64,000 nt of DNA from Pseudoips prasinana (Eukaryota; Arthropoda; Insecta; Lepidoptera; Nolidae), in NCBI GenBank assembly GCA_951640165.1, contig OX621242.1:11897501-11961500 (forward strand). The letters are read 5' to 3'. The translations under genes were made by a program, and so were the position numbers. How positions within the stretch are numbered: the first letter of the stretch is position 1; every line of letters begins with the position of its first letter. Below, in pieces: positions 41,263-51,475 of this stretch. Below the pieces are notes generated by a model. The model ran no database searches. It worked only from the letters and a program-made list of their open reading frames with translations, and had not been told where the DNA came from.

Positions 41263-42045
41263 TAATATAATATTTTAAATATACAGTCTAATAAAATCAA
41301 AAGTTAGCGCTATGATTGTAAGATGTTGTTATAAAATCAGACGGCACCCCAGACAATGGAGCAGATAACTAAATTTAACTAATCATTTCGGTGCTTTTTA
41401 ATGTTTTTACTTTTCCTATTAGTTGTAAAATGTTTAACTTTTTACTTCAAAATGTGTTCATCTACATTTATTTTTATGTCATTGTGATTTAGACAACATT
41501 CCAATTGAATGGCTGGTTTAACATTTCTATGACATAAAACATTCCCTAGACAAGAGGGCAAGCGATTCTATTATTCAATGTACGGGTAAAAAATGTACGG
41601 GTTTGACATTTAATGGTTTAACTTCTAGGCAAGAATATATGTGATCAAGACGATCACCAAGTGCTAATCGTCCAAGCCTAATCATTATCGTGAGAAAAAA
41701 AACTTAATTTGTAATTAGATCAATAGAATCGCTTGTTCATATTGTCTGACTGTACATACTTGTACAACTTATTGGATATGCGGCGTTCATCCGCAAGACT
41801 TATATTGGACAAGAAAATTGAGCCCCAACTTTTTGGATTGATAGCATTTCATTTTTTTTTCTTGTAACAAATTGAGATTCGGCATAGTCTAGTGTATTTA
41901 TTTAAAGTAGATTCAATACTTATGAGATTACTTTTTAGTAGAAGATCCAGCGACACTATTACTACTCCATTCGTCTTCTTCTTTTCGTAACTTTAATATG
42001 AAAAATCAAATATATTTAAAAACAAGACGGTGCCGGTTTGATCGT
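41263..42045. other. Nothing recognised
   Basis: AT-rich, no supported feature. Confidence 0.5.
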
Positions 42046-42215
42046 TGTATATGGCGTAGTGCTTAAGTCTCGTTACTACCTCGGCCCCTCGTCTTTTGGG
42101 TTCGGTCCCCGCAGAGGACAATACCATAAATGTTAGTTCTATTTCTGGGCCAGCTTCGGGATTATTTCCCTAGTACGGGCGTTGTTCGGCTCTTTTATAA
42201 AAAGAAAGATAAAGA
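42046..42215 (+). repeat. SINE-F copy, degenerate
   Basis: GTATATGGCGTAGTGCTTAA, TTTGGGTTCGGTCCCCGCAG and TTCGGGATTATTTCCCTAGT in order. Confidence 0.7.
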
Positions 42216-42359
42216 TTAAGTCATCTGTTTAGATTTTACCATATTGTGATTAAAAACACTCATCAAGGTTTAGAATACAAGTACCGAAAACTTTGACTCT
42301 CTTGTCAAATGGTTGGTTTAGTATTACCCTATTAAAGTCTCTTTATGCAAAAAATCGAT

Positions 42360-42545
42360 GAGAAGCACAAAGAACGGGCGAACGATCAAGCCGATGACCT
42401 GATGGTAAGTAATCACCACCGCCCTCTGAAACACCAGAGGTACTGCAAGGACGTTGCCGGCCTTTGAGAAAGGTATAGGCTCGCTTCTTGAAGGTTGCCA
42501 TGCCATTGTTTTCGATTGTGTATTTATATGTGGTACCCCAAGGAT
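42360..42545 (+). repeat. rep-M copy
   Basis: CCTGATGGTAAGTAATCACC, ACCGCCCTCTGAAACACCAG and AAGGACGTTGCCGGCCTTTG: the longest copy of this family in the window. Confidence 0.75.
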
Positions 42546-42639
42546 ACCCCACTCGTATTAATAGCCATACTTTATCTAAAAAAGTAAACTAAGAAATATT
42601 GAAATCTGTATTAAATTTAAAATGACTAGCATTATAGCT

Positions 42640-42726
42640 GCCGAAATACAGCGCTGTAGCTGACGGAGAAACGGACTGACTCACACCATGACACACAAGA
42701 CCGTTTTGAAGCGGAACCCTAAAAAT
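42640..42726 (+). repeat. rep-P fragment
   Basis: GCTGACGGAGAAACGGACTG and GAAGCGGAACCCTAAAAATC match the end of the copy at 63.2-63.4 kb. Confidence 0.65.
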
Positions 42727-42761
42727 CATGAACAATTTATCAACATGCAATGAACAGCTAG

Positions 42762-42975
42762 ACGGTTGGTGTGGTTGGTAGATACTTGCCTTTCTCGCCG
42801 GAAGTCATGGGTTCGATTCCCACCCAGGACAGATATTTGTGTGCATGAACATGGCTGTTTGGCCTGAGTCTGGGTGTAATTATTTATATAAGTTTGTATT
42901 TACAAAAGTAGAATATATAATATATCAGTTATCTGGTTTCCATCGTACAAGCTCTGTTTAGTTTGTAAGAATATA
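42762..42975 (+). repeat. SINE-C copy
   Basis: GACGGTTGGTGTGGTTGGTA, CATGGGTTCGATTCCCACCC, GGCCTGAGTCTGGGTGTAAT, TATCAGTTATCTGGTTTCC and AAGCTCTGTTTAGTTTG: uninterrupted, lacking only the last tail. Confidence 0.87.
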
Positions 42976-44639
42976 ATACTTACCTGAAGTATTTGAAAGA
43001 GTTAGTAAAATCTTGTCAAAATACAACTAGAGCAAATTTTATATCATAAAAGTATTAAACATATCAAGTGTGACTAGATATGTATAAAGAGTTCTTAAAA
43101 CAATTCCTTTTAAATAATCTATTACTTACCGATATATACAAGTGTTTTTATTACCAAAAACCAAACATTTTGATCTGACAGGGGTGGCCACAGCTAATAA
43201 TAGACCAACTATTGTCAGAAGTTAAATATGGAAATAAAAAAATCTTAATACTGTAATAAAAATTCAGAAATAAATGTATAATTCATCACTCATCAGAGAG
43301 GCCATGCGGCAAATATTTAAAGTACTTACCTATAACGCAACGAGTAGGTATAAAAAGAGCAAAGAAGCTTTTTATTAAGTATAAGGGCGGGGGGTGAGAA
43401 TATAATGAATAAATTCCGTGTAAGGACCCCTCCTAACGCAATTGAAAACTTTTAACAAGTGCCGGGAAATCGTGTGTAAAGGTGGGCCCGTACCTAATTA
43501 CGTAGCTAGCCGAACGGAATACCGGATGAGTTCAGAAATTTAAACGATGCGCCTCCCGTCGCCTCGTCCGGACACTTTATGAAAATCAGCTCGTTAATAA
43601 AATCGTCGACTGTTGACCGATGGTACACGGCTGCCATTCGTCAAGAAATGGAACGTAAATTTAACGAAGTGTGCATTCTGTCTTTTGTTAAAATTGTATT
43701 TAATTCTTGTATCTCTCTCGAATTTTTTTCAGTCATAAGATTTTATTACAAGACTCCATTGCTTACAATAAACGAATATATTTTTTTACAATTTGATATT
43801 TCACTAACAATTATTTACACCAACATTGGTGTAACAATCATTTACCTACTGGTAAACACCAGTTGGGATAATTAAAAATATAAATAGTAAGCTGTATTAC
43901 ATACGCTAATGCAGTTTTATGGTAAAATCTTTGCAAATAATTAACATTACCCTTAGTAACTTCGGCAAGTGATACTAAAAGAAAAAAAAGTTTTCTTTTT
44001 TCTTTTATTATCTTGCTTTATGATTTTCTTTAAATTTGGAAGATGACAATAATATTAACCCGCATAAGTAGGAACAATAACGAAAATATATCACGCGTCG
44101 ATTTATCGAACTCATTTCGATATAAAACTCCCATTACGTAATTGCGTGCCAAATGAACAGTTAAATCACGTTTCGGTACTTTTAAAAGTGAGTTTCTCGA
44201 TCCGAGGTTTTACCCCCCATTAACTTTCCGTCGCGTCCAAGAATTAAAAAATTAACAAGATTTTTTCCGCCGTTCACCGTCTGTGGAGGACGTATTCATT
44301 CTTTTGTAACCCTAAAAAACAAGTCATTACCGAAGCTGGTTTAATCCGGCGTCGTGTTCTGGAGATTTTTTCGTGCTATTCCATTATTCGGAGGCGATCG
44401 GTCGACTCGGAGCGACGGCAACCGTTTACGCTAAAATGATATGATTAATTACTAGCTCCGGTCTCCCTCATTAGCGCTCAAATAGGTTCGCTCAGTGGTG
44501 AAATTGAATTACAAGTGCAGGAAAACCTCGCTCAATCACACTTTAATCATAATTATTATTCATATGAATACTGCTTTCTACCTTTTTGTTATGGCTGTTT
44601 TTATAGTTGGTATGGAAGTACCGTTTCTTATTATGTACT
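42976..44639. other. Noncoding, with two unique GC-moderate stretches
   Basis: 43490-43690 and 44150-44470 are unique, have balanced base composition and frequent stops, and match no repeat seen here. They could be conserved regulatory DNA (44450 contains TTAATTACTAGC). The ORF at 43579-43875 runs into AT-rich sequence and is not recognised. Confidence 0.35.
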
Positions 44640-44825
44640 ATACCTCTCCCTGGTTGGAAGCGCGTTGAACTGTAGATAATGAGATCGCGGGTGCGAATTT
44701 TGGATGAGGGCACAGCTTGTATTTTTCCAGCATAATGATTGATCTCAGTAGTCAAAACCCGGAGTCAAAACTGCAGCAGTGTTACATTCCCGTGCCTCGG
44801 AGACCGTCGGTCTCGCGGCATGTCT
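44640..44825 (+). repeat. tRNA-derived SINE, SINE-G related
   Basis: CCTCTCCCTGGTTGGAAGCG (A box region), GATCGCGGGTGCGAATTTTG (B box) and TTCCCGTGCCTCGGAGACCG in SINE-G order. Confidence 0.6.
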
Positions 44826-44989
44826 CCCCGTTCGTGTTGGATTTTCCATACATTTTTGGTTATGTTTAAGGAGAAAATTCATTGACCAAAATATACTTAA
44901 TGTAATAAATAAGTAATGACATTTTATTTACAATAAATTACGCAATAACTTAAAGGTTCTAGGATAGTTTGATTATCATTTCACTAAGA

Positions 44990-45095
44990 CAGAAAACAAA
45001 CTTACGGCGCACCCAATGGTAAGCGGTTACCGATAGCCTATGGACGCTTACAACACCCAATGCATATATCGCGCGTTGCCGAGCTTTTATTATTT
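44990..45095 (+). repeat. rep-M fragment
   Basis: CGCACCCAATGGTAAGCGGT, CCTATGGACGCTTACAACAC and GCGCGTTGCCGAGC follow the rep-M order. Confidence 0.6.
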
Positions 45096-45497
45096 TTATT
45101 ACTTACTGTCTCAAGAGCTAGCCCAATCTATTATAAATTATAATGATAATTTATAAAAGATTTTAGTAACTTGTGTTTATTATATTAAATATTTTTTTTT
45201 TAATTGTTATTCTATGTTTCTGGTTCGGCTATTATTTAAGGTATATTTATTAAACCTTGCTTGCCTTATGTAATCAAATTTGTGTAATATATTCTACGCA
45301 ATTTATTATTTTTCTTCGTTACGTTTTACCTCGTTATTCTAAGAAAATTTACCTAAAATAAGACGAATATTTTGTGAATATAAACATAAACGAAATTGTT
45401 TGAATCATTTTAGTCAGTTCGTAATAAGTACGTTATTTTCTAGGGTTTATGATGCCTAATCACATAAATGTCACCATGAAACATTTTAATAAGATAA
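45096..45497. other. Nothing recognised
   Basis: Very AT-rich spacer upstream of the intact mariner. Confidence 0.5.
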
Positions 45498-46789
45498 TAT
45501 TAGGTCTTTACCTATGAAATTGCCGTTCTGCAGTACTGGCCATTTCAAATCAAAATAATTTTTGTTTGGCTAAGAATTCTAATTTCAAATTAATTTTATT
45601 TTAAAAACATGGATTCTTTTTTCCAAAAGTAGTCATTTCTTTATTGATTAGTGTTACATTTTCATCGCATTTCAATCTTTTTCGTCATCATGGATACGTT
45701 AAAAATTCGAGTAATTATGGAATATGAGTACCGTCGTGGCAGCAACGCGGCACAAGCGGCACGCAACATCAACGACGTTTACGGAGCTAACACTACAAAC
45801 CAACGCACCACCTGTTATTGGTTTGCTCGCTTCCGTTCTGGAAATTTCGACCTGAAAAATGAACCTCGCGGTCGTCCGAAGACTTTGGTCGACAATGACG
45901 AATTAAAGGCGGTTGTGGAAGCTGATGATACACAATCTACGGCTGAATTAGCAGCAGCTTTCGACGTTAGCGTCAAAACAATATTGGTCCATTTGCGTCA
46001 AATTGGCAAGGTAAAAAAGCTTGACAAATGGGTGCCCCACGAACTCAATGATCGCCAGCGCGAAGTACGCGTCGAGACGTGCCTTGCACTGCTCAACAGA
46101 CACACAAATGAAGGAATTTTGAACCGCATTGTTACCTGCGATGAAAAATGGATTCTGTTTGATAACCGCAAGCGCTCAGCAAGTTGGTTGGATCCTGGTT
46201 CAGCACCTAAACAATGCCCTAAACGAAAACTTACCCCTAGAAAAGTGATGGTCACTGTTTGGTGGTCTAGCGCCGGTGTGATTCATCACAGCTTCTTACC
46301 AAACGGGGTGAGCATTACTGCAGATGTGTACTGTGAAGAACTGAGCACAATGATGGAGAAGCTGGCGCATCTCCAACCAGCATTGGTCAATCGCTCGTCT
46401 CCGCTGCTCCTGCACGACAACGCGCGACCTCATACTGCACAGCAGACGGTCTCCAAGTTGCAAGAACTGGGGTTGGAAGCTCTCCGTCATCCGCCCTACT
46501 CACCAGACCTTGCGCCTACAGACTACTACTTTTTCCAGAATTTGGATAACTTCTTGGCGGGAAAAAAATTCAATACCCGAGAGGCAGTACAAAATGCCTT
46601 TGAAGAATTTGTTGCCTCCCGTCCAGCTGATTTCTTTAAGAAGGGCATCAATAAACTGCCACTGCGATGGCAAAGATGCATTGATTGCATGGGTGATTAC
46701 TTCGATTAATACAAATAAAAAAATTCATGAAAAAAATTCGTTTAAATTTTTTCATACAAAACGGCAATTTCATAGGTAAAGACCTATTA
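45498..46789 (+). mobile_element. mariner transposon, cecropia type, apparently intact
   Basis: The element spans 45500-46787 (1288 bp) between TA dinucleotides (45498-45499, 46788-46789). The ends TAGGTCTTTACCTATGAAAT and the right end read inward are identical for 25 bp or more through TTGCCGTT. The only gene is an uninterrupted transposase. It is the best candidate for an active element in the window. Confidence 0.95.
45690..46709 (+). CDS. mariner transposase (cecropia subfamily), intact
   Basis: A 339-residue DDE transposase for TA-targeted cut-and-paste. I chose the ATG at 45690 because its product starts MDTLKIRVIMEYEYRRGSNA, where family alignment begins; the 13 upstream in-frame codons are hydrophobic and unlike the family. 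Residues about 5-110 form the paired helix-turn-helix DNA-binding region. The linker WVPHEL is at 114-119. The catalytic triad is D151 (TCDEKW), D243 (LLHDNARPH) and D278 (YSPDLAPTDYYFF), with 34 residues between the last two. The C-terminus CMGDYFD matches the cecropia group, which includes the human Hsmar1/SETMAR transposase. Length is normal for mariner, with no stop or frameshift. Confidence 0.96.
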   Translation: MDTLKIRVIMEYEYRRGSNAAQAARNINDVYGANTTNQRTTCYWFARFRSGNFDLKNEPRGRPKTLVDNDELKAVVEADDTQSTAELAAAFDVSVKTILVHLRQIGKVKKLDKWVPHELNDRQREVRVETCLALLNRHTNEGILNRIVTCDEKWILFDNRKRSASWLDPGSAPKQCPKRKLTPRKVMVTVWWSSAGVIHHSFLPNGVSITADVYCEELSTMMEKLAHLQPALVNRSSPLLLHDNARPHTAQQTVSKLQELGLEALRHPPYSPDLAPTDYYFFQNLDNFLAGKKFNTREAVQNAFEEFVASRPADFFKKGINKLPLRWQRCIDCMGDYFD

Positions 46790-47504
46790 TAATACAAAAC
46801 GTGTCTAACATTCGAGAAAATCCACTGCAACGTTCTGTCATTCATAGCGGCTCCCAATTATTCAAACGCCAATACAATTTGCAAACAAATGATAGGCTAT
46901 ACACCTAAGACTTTTTTCGTATTACATAAATAAATAAAGAAGGCATCACGTCTCATAATCCACGTACAAAGAAGCGTAAACATGAGTGATGTACTTATCT
47001 TTTGTAATACCTAATGTCGTAAATATGAATGTGACAAGAAATTTGTTCTTTACTGCAGATTTTGGGCGCTGCGCGTATATTCGTAGAAACTACATTTTTT
47101 GCGGTTTCTTTTTAGGTCTACAGTCGTAAAAGGGAAAATTCATTTACGCTCTGATTTTTTTCATAGTCTGCCTATGAATAGAAGAAAAGTTGGCATTGGT
47201 AGTGCTGTGTCTTTATGGCTTACGACTACTGGTTATAAAATAATCATAAAATGAAATAAAAAGAAAATATCTACAATATATAGATCCTAAAGAAAATGTA
47301 CAGTAGCGGTTCCTGTGTACATGAATCAATGACGAAATTTATTTGAATATTGAGAAAGTATATAACTTCTTATATGATAAGATGTGTTAAATTTGTTTTC
47401 GGGAAGGGTTAAAGATTATTTTTAAATATACAATAACGGATATAGATTTTTAGCGATTAAAACTTATAAATAAATTCATGAGTCAAGAAATTTTATACTG
47501 TATT

Positions 47505-47556
47505 TATAAGTTAACAAATCGCGTATAATTACTTATACGCGATTTGTTAACTTATA
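47505..47556. repeat. Perfect hairpin, 24-bp arms
   Basis: TATAAGTTAACAAATCGCGT plus ATAA (47505-47528) is matched exactly by its reverse complement at 47533-47556, with a TTAC loop. Confidence 0.9.
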
Positions 47557-48183
47557 TTTATATTGGTTCTCTCTCGGTGTTGCATTGGTTCTCTTAATCA
47601 AAAATTAAATGTAAATACAAACTGCATGTTTCGCATGCATACTCAGGATCAATGAAACCGAGGATGTTAACTGTTAACGTGATCTTAAAGTATGAGCTAA
47701 ACGACTTTAATTTCAATTTTGATTTTATTTCAACTTTATGTACTTGAAAGTGTAGCTTGTTAGTAGAACATTTCGATAAACATAGCGAAAGCAAAAACCA
47801 AGGGAAGTTATCATACTTGAGTGGACCAGACACAGCCACTTATCGGACGTTGAGTACAAAACTTTTCCACGATTATCTGATATTTCTGATTTATTACTGT
47901 ATTGCAATGCTCGCTAATATTTCTTTACTTCTTGTTTCCGTCTTCATATTTTTGAAAGAGTTATGGAGCTGCTCGAGGATATTACTTTTCTTCTGCATTG
48001 AATGGAAAAGTATGGTAAGTAGTAAAATCGCAGATTCACAATCAAAAGGATTTGTATTGAAATTTGAAATTGGTTTAAAGTTTAAGTAATGGAAATATTA
48101 GACTCAGGTGGGCCGAAACAAAGAAAACATATCTAGGTAGGAACTGTCGACCAACCCTAAAATTTATTGTATTTGTGGAGTGG

Positions 48184-48223
48184 TGGGCCATGGATTGGAC
48201 CGGTGGGTCCAATCCATGGCCCA
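48184..48223. repeat. Perfect hairpin, 17-bp arms
   Basis: TGGGCCATGGATTGGAC (48184-48200) and GTCCAATCCATGGCCCA (48207-48223) around a 6-bp loop. Confidence 0.85.
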
Positions 48224-48344
48224 GCCTGCCCTGCCACATGTTCATGGCAGGATTTTAGGAATGCCACTAAGAGGACAATCAGTGTGGCTACGTTCTGGGC
48301 CACAAAATTTTTATTAGTTTGCCATCGACACGCTAAGAAGAATG

Positions 48345-48425
48345 GAATTATCAGTTATCTGACGGCCGTAGTACAGGCTCTGCCTAGTTTGGGATCAGAA
48401 GGTGGTATATTTTTGCTCTATATTA
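48345..48425 (+). repeat. SINE-C tail fragment
   Basis: TATCAGTTATCTGACGGCCG, GTACAGGCTCTGCCTAGTTT and GGGATCAGA are the 3' words of SINE-C. Confidence 0.65.
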
Positions 48426-48624
48426 TTAAAAAAAATGAATTTTCCATATGTTTTACATGACGTTTACATTCATACTACAAAATTAACAGGTAGTGTTAAT
48501 TCCGCTGATTGGTCACAATTAGCTAAACACAAGGATATTATTTTTCTGCTTTGAAGTGTAAGTTCACGCTGAAAAGACTTTTTATTGAAATTTGTAATTG
48601 GTTTGAAATTTAATAATTGAAATA

Positions 48625-48705
48625 TCGGTTATCTAGCTCTCATTGTACAGGTTCTGGCTAGTTTGGGATCAGATCACAGTGTATTAGTTGCCCCAAGATA
48701 TTAAA
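48625..48705 (+). repeat. SINE-C tail fragment
   Basis: TATCGGTTATCTAGCTCTCA, GTACAGGTTCTGGCTAGTTT and GGGATCAGATCACAG, then CCCCAAGATATT. Confidence 0.65.
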
Positions 48706-49298
48706 AAAGAAACGTTTGTGTTCCTTATTTTTTACATGACCTTCGCAGTTAGATTTCACCGGTTCTCCGGACTATAATGGCGAGCGAAGGCACAAACCGT
48801 CTATTAACCCGCGCTAGAGCGTGAATTTTTACGTTATGAAAAACGTAGATCCTGATCAGGTGAATTTAGTAACTTACATGTCAAATATTTTTACAAAAGT
48901 TTCCAAGATTAATTTCACATACAACGATACAAGACTAAAGATATTAATACTTTACCTTTAATTTTTGTAGAGTGGCGGTACATCCTTCGGCCGCCCCTCC
49001 CAGGGTCCACTACTCCCGAAAAGATACCCTATCTATATCACAAGCTTTCACCTAGCTTAGCACTAAAGCCTACATTAACACAATTGACTGCAACAACGAT
49101 CGGTAACCGTCCACTTAACACTAAATAAAACTCTAACATTAGTTAACATGATAAAGAACAAAAAAATCTCGACTACTACGCGAAAGTAACAAAAGAGAAA
49201 GATATAGAAGTGCGTCACATCGCAGATGATTCATGAAGTCTTTTTACATGATGTGAACTGGTAAGTAGGTAACTGGTCCGAAGTTTTCGGAGTTTCTT

Positions 49299-49478
49299 TC
49301 AATGGACCCAGGAGGGGGCTACGGAGTAGGGGGTTCTGGGGGCGCCCCCGCCGGCGAGAGTGGTTGGCACAGCGGGTGCCGCCGATAGTTGTCCCTCTGC
49401 CTCCGCCGCCATAGCGCTTTGCTGCTGCGAGAAGTTGAAGTCGAGAGTACCTTCCATACTGAGCTCGTGCTTTATAAC
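49299..49478 (-). CDS. foxo: Forkhead box protein O, terminal coding exon
   Basis: The acceptor GTCGTCCAG precedes 49478. The exon starts in phase 0 with VIKHELSMEGTLDFNF, completing the conserved acidic/hydrophobic FOXO transactivation motif begun in the previous exon (FDCNVDE). A glutamine/alanine-rich stretch and a glycine/proline stretch lead to YSVAPSWVH and the TGA at 49299-49301. The final SWVH is the same C-terminal ending as Drosophila foxo. It encodes 59 residues and stop. The six exons read here join without a frame break into 369 residues. Confidence 0.95.
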   Translation of the reverse strand, partial: VIKHELSMEGTLDFNFSQQQSAMAAEAEGQLSAAPAVPTTLAGGGAPRTPYSVAPSWVH

Positions 49479-50026
49479 CTGGACGACAAATTATTTTGTA
49501 AGCTTTCAGTCGCTCTTAGTCCCGCAATGCAAAATGTTCTGTGCCACTTCAGATCAGACATGTCTTCTTGGATTAGATTTTTTAGTTTTACCATGAAATA
49601 AACTGAAGTTGAAATCCTGTCCTACTAATATTCTGATTATCTTAAGTCATTATGGGGCATAGAAAATTTAAACATTTTAATTAGGCTGCAAGATTTTAAA
49701 ATTGGTCAATAAAATCGGTATTCTCAAAAGTGAACGAAGAAGAACACAAATAAAGGGCTGTGTGGATGAGGGCAAAGAATATCACCACCCCATCTCATCC
49801 CGTGGGGGGTGTAAAAATCATCCCGTGGGAATAGATCGCAGAGAACGGGCAGCAGCGCCTATCTGTGCACTATGACCATTTACCATCATACTGCCATCGC
49901 CAACCCGTTTGCCAATCGTGATGCGATTATGGCATATCCCTCCAAATGATGGTCACAACTCCAATATAGAAATTATATTTTAGGCTGGCTTTTCGGCTGA
50001 CAGGATGACAAAAATTTATTTCTTAC
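49479..50026 (-). other. foxo last intron
   Basis: GTAAGA donor at 50026 and AG acceptor at 49479-49480. A SINE-B copy in the same orientation as the gene fills much of it, beginning about 14-18 nt after the donor. Confidence 0.88.
49745..50012 (-). repeat. rep-B (SINE-B) in foxo intron, sense orientation
   Basis: On the minus strand: GTCAGCCGAAAAGCCAGCC, GGAGGGATATGCCATAATCG, AACGGGTTGGCGATGGCAGT, CCCACGGGATGATTTTTACA, CACGGGATGAGATGGGGTGG and GATATTCTTTGCCCTCATC. The GTCCACTGCTGGAC word is lost or replaced. Confidence 0.78.
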
Positions 50027-50211
50027 CTCGTCAACGTTACAATCGAAGCCATGTTCCAGGGCTTCAATGTTGAGGTCTTCCGAAAGGCCTGTGTTCAAGG
50101 CCCCCATGATCTGCCCCATGACCGTAGTGGGGCCGACTGCGCTCTGCACCATCATGCCACCATTCATCAGCGCTGTGTCCGAAGTAGTAACCATTTGCGT
50201 CTGCCCGTTTT
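50027..50211 (-). CDS. foxo: Forkhead box protein O, coding exon with start of transactivation motif
   Basis: Acceptor TTTTCAAAACAG; two bases (AA) complete a glutamate codon with the final G of the preceding exon. The exon encodes 61 residues and ends exactly at GAG before GTAAGA. Its C-terminal half, EDLNIEALEHGFDCNVDE, is the FOXO transactivation motif rich in hydrophobic and acidic residues. The N-terminal half is methionine-rich (NGGMMVQSAVGPTTVMGQ). Phase and motif continuity with the next exon leave no doubt about the join. Confidence 0.95.
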
Positions 50212-50635
50212 CTGTTTTGAAAACTACAAAAGTTTAGTATCAATGTAACTAGCTCGTCTCTTTACTAAATTTATATTATTAAACATATAGGCCTATTTGA
50301 GAAAATAGACCAATCCCCAAAAGGGAACTTGTTTGTGCTCTCTTTATTAAAGGTTAAAATGCCGTAGCTAGACATTTTTTTTATCGGCGAAGATATTAAT
50401 CGTCATAATCATCAAGCCCAAAAGAAAATATTTCGGATAGAAAAATATATTTTTTTAATTCTTCTAGGACTGCAAAAGTATGAGATAGAAATTATCCTAT
50501 CCTTAAGCAGCGTGCCACTGTAATAAGTAAGATCGATTCTAATGAAGTATACGAATTGATATTATTCGGTTATATGGTTTCAATTGTATACAAACGACCA
50601 GTGATTTAATATATGTAATCAGTAAAAATATCTAC
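50212..50635 (-). other. foxo intron
   Basis: 424-bp intron, donor GTAGAT, acceptor AACAG. AT-rich; nothing else recognised. Confidence 0.85.
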
Positions 50636-50832
50636 CAGTTTGCATTATATCAGCTTGGTCAGCAGGTTCTGCCGGCCGTACGAAGTCCATTGAATGATGG
50701 TGCGGGTGTGTTGGGTGCGCCGGGTGTGCGGGGTGGCTGTACATTGCGCACGCGCAGGCACCGTGCGGGTGGCGCGGGCAGTATGCACCGTACCGGTAGC
50801 ACCCACCCGACGATGACGTCGTTGGAACGTAC
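50636..50832 (-). CDS. foxo: Forkhead box protein O, Cys/His-rich coding exon
   Basis: Acceptor TTTACTATAG. One base completes a threonine codon with the preceding exon, 65 codons follow, and one base (G) passes to the next exon. It encodes a cysteine-containing segment, GCYRYGAYCPRHPHGACACA, corresponding to the C-x-x-H-x-x-x-C-x-C region of insect FOXO. A His/Pro run (HPAHPAHPTHPHHH) and FVRPAEPADQADIMQ follow. The exon is strikingly GC-rich compared with its introns. The frame was chosen by splice phase; the alternative open frame (66 codons, arginine/threonine-rich) is a shadow. Confidence 0.92.
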
Positions 50833-51211
50833 CTATAGTAAACACGTATTTTATAAACTAATTTAAAGATATGATAAATTCAATATTTTTTTAAAGAAAT
50901 GGGTTTGTTCGCTCGACATAATTTGAGATATACATAAATATGCAGAACAGTATTATTTTTATGACAATATTCACATTTTAAATTATCTCCTCCGGGGGTG
51001 AGACTTTTGACATCTGGTTTAAGTCTCTTAGCTTCTAGAGAAGTAAAATAGTTTTAAAACGATTTATACTCTAGATCTAAAAGCGAAGCATACTCTAGGG
51101 CAAATAAGGTCGTAATTACTAGTCTGTTTTAAATTGTTAACCACAGAATTTTAGCTGCCAACCAAAATCCTATCATTAACAGAAAGCTTACTACAAACTA
51201 CAAGTACTTAC
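50833..51211 (-). other. foxo intron
   Basis: 379-bp intron, donor GTAAGTAC, acceptor CTATAG. Nothing else recognised. Confidence 0.85.
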
Positions 51212-51475
51212 GTGCTGAGGAATGGATCGCCGCCTTGTAGTTTCATGGAATCGACGAGTTTCATAGAATCTGCGAGATTTCCGGCCAGGGCCGGAATTTC
51301 TTGCCCGTAGTCCGTTTGAGAGTAGTCACTGGTGGAGTTGTAGTCCGCGGCTGTGGCGTAGTCGCCCCAGTCTGGTTCATTCTTGATCATTGACGGCAGT
51401 GGCGACAGGCGACCGGTAGACGATGCATTTGAGGACGCTCTCTGACGGAAGTCCGGAGACAACTGGAAACTGCTG
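51212..51475 (-). CDS. foxo: Forkhead box protein O, coding exon with third Akt site
   Basis: Acceptor GCGCGTAG; the first base completes a serine codon and the last two pass a threonine codon on. The exon starts SSFQLSPDFRQRASSNASS, nearly identical to the Drosophila protein. RQRASS is an R-x-R-x-x-S Akt/PKB consensus, so phosphorylation by insulin signalling is expected here, promoting 14-3-3 binding and exclusion from the nucleus. An acidic stretch with EPDWGDYATAADY follows, and then leucine-rich ALAGNLADSMKLVDSMKL, in the position of the nuclear export region. It encodes 87 whole codons. Confidence 0.96.

Larger units (their letters stand above)
46790..49298. other. Intergenic sequence downstream of foxo
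   Basis: Includes the foxo 3' UTR on the minus strand, whose end I cannot place; a minus AATAAA at 48581-48586 is one candidate. SINE-C tail fragments lie at 48345-48425 and 48625-48705. The ORF at 47757-48089 contains a hydrophobic stretch but has no recognised match. Confidence 0.45.

Noticed and set aside
45651..45689. Longer start for the cecropia-type mariner transposase
   Set aside because: The 13 upstream codons are unlike the family N-terminus; the ATG at 45690 aligns with known starts.
48167..48460. 97-codon plus ORF
   Set aside because: Its first third is the perfect hairpin at 48184-48223 and it overlaps a SINE-C tail.
49360..49601. Plus-strand ORFs of 70-78 codons
   Set aside because: They are antisense shadows of the foxo terminal exon and its last intron.
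50645..50845. Minus ORF of 66 codons starting MFTIGTF
   Set aside because: Wrong frame of the foxo Cys/His-rich exon; splice phases on both sides select the other frame.
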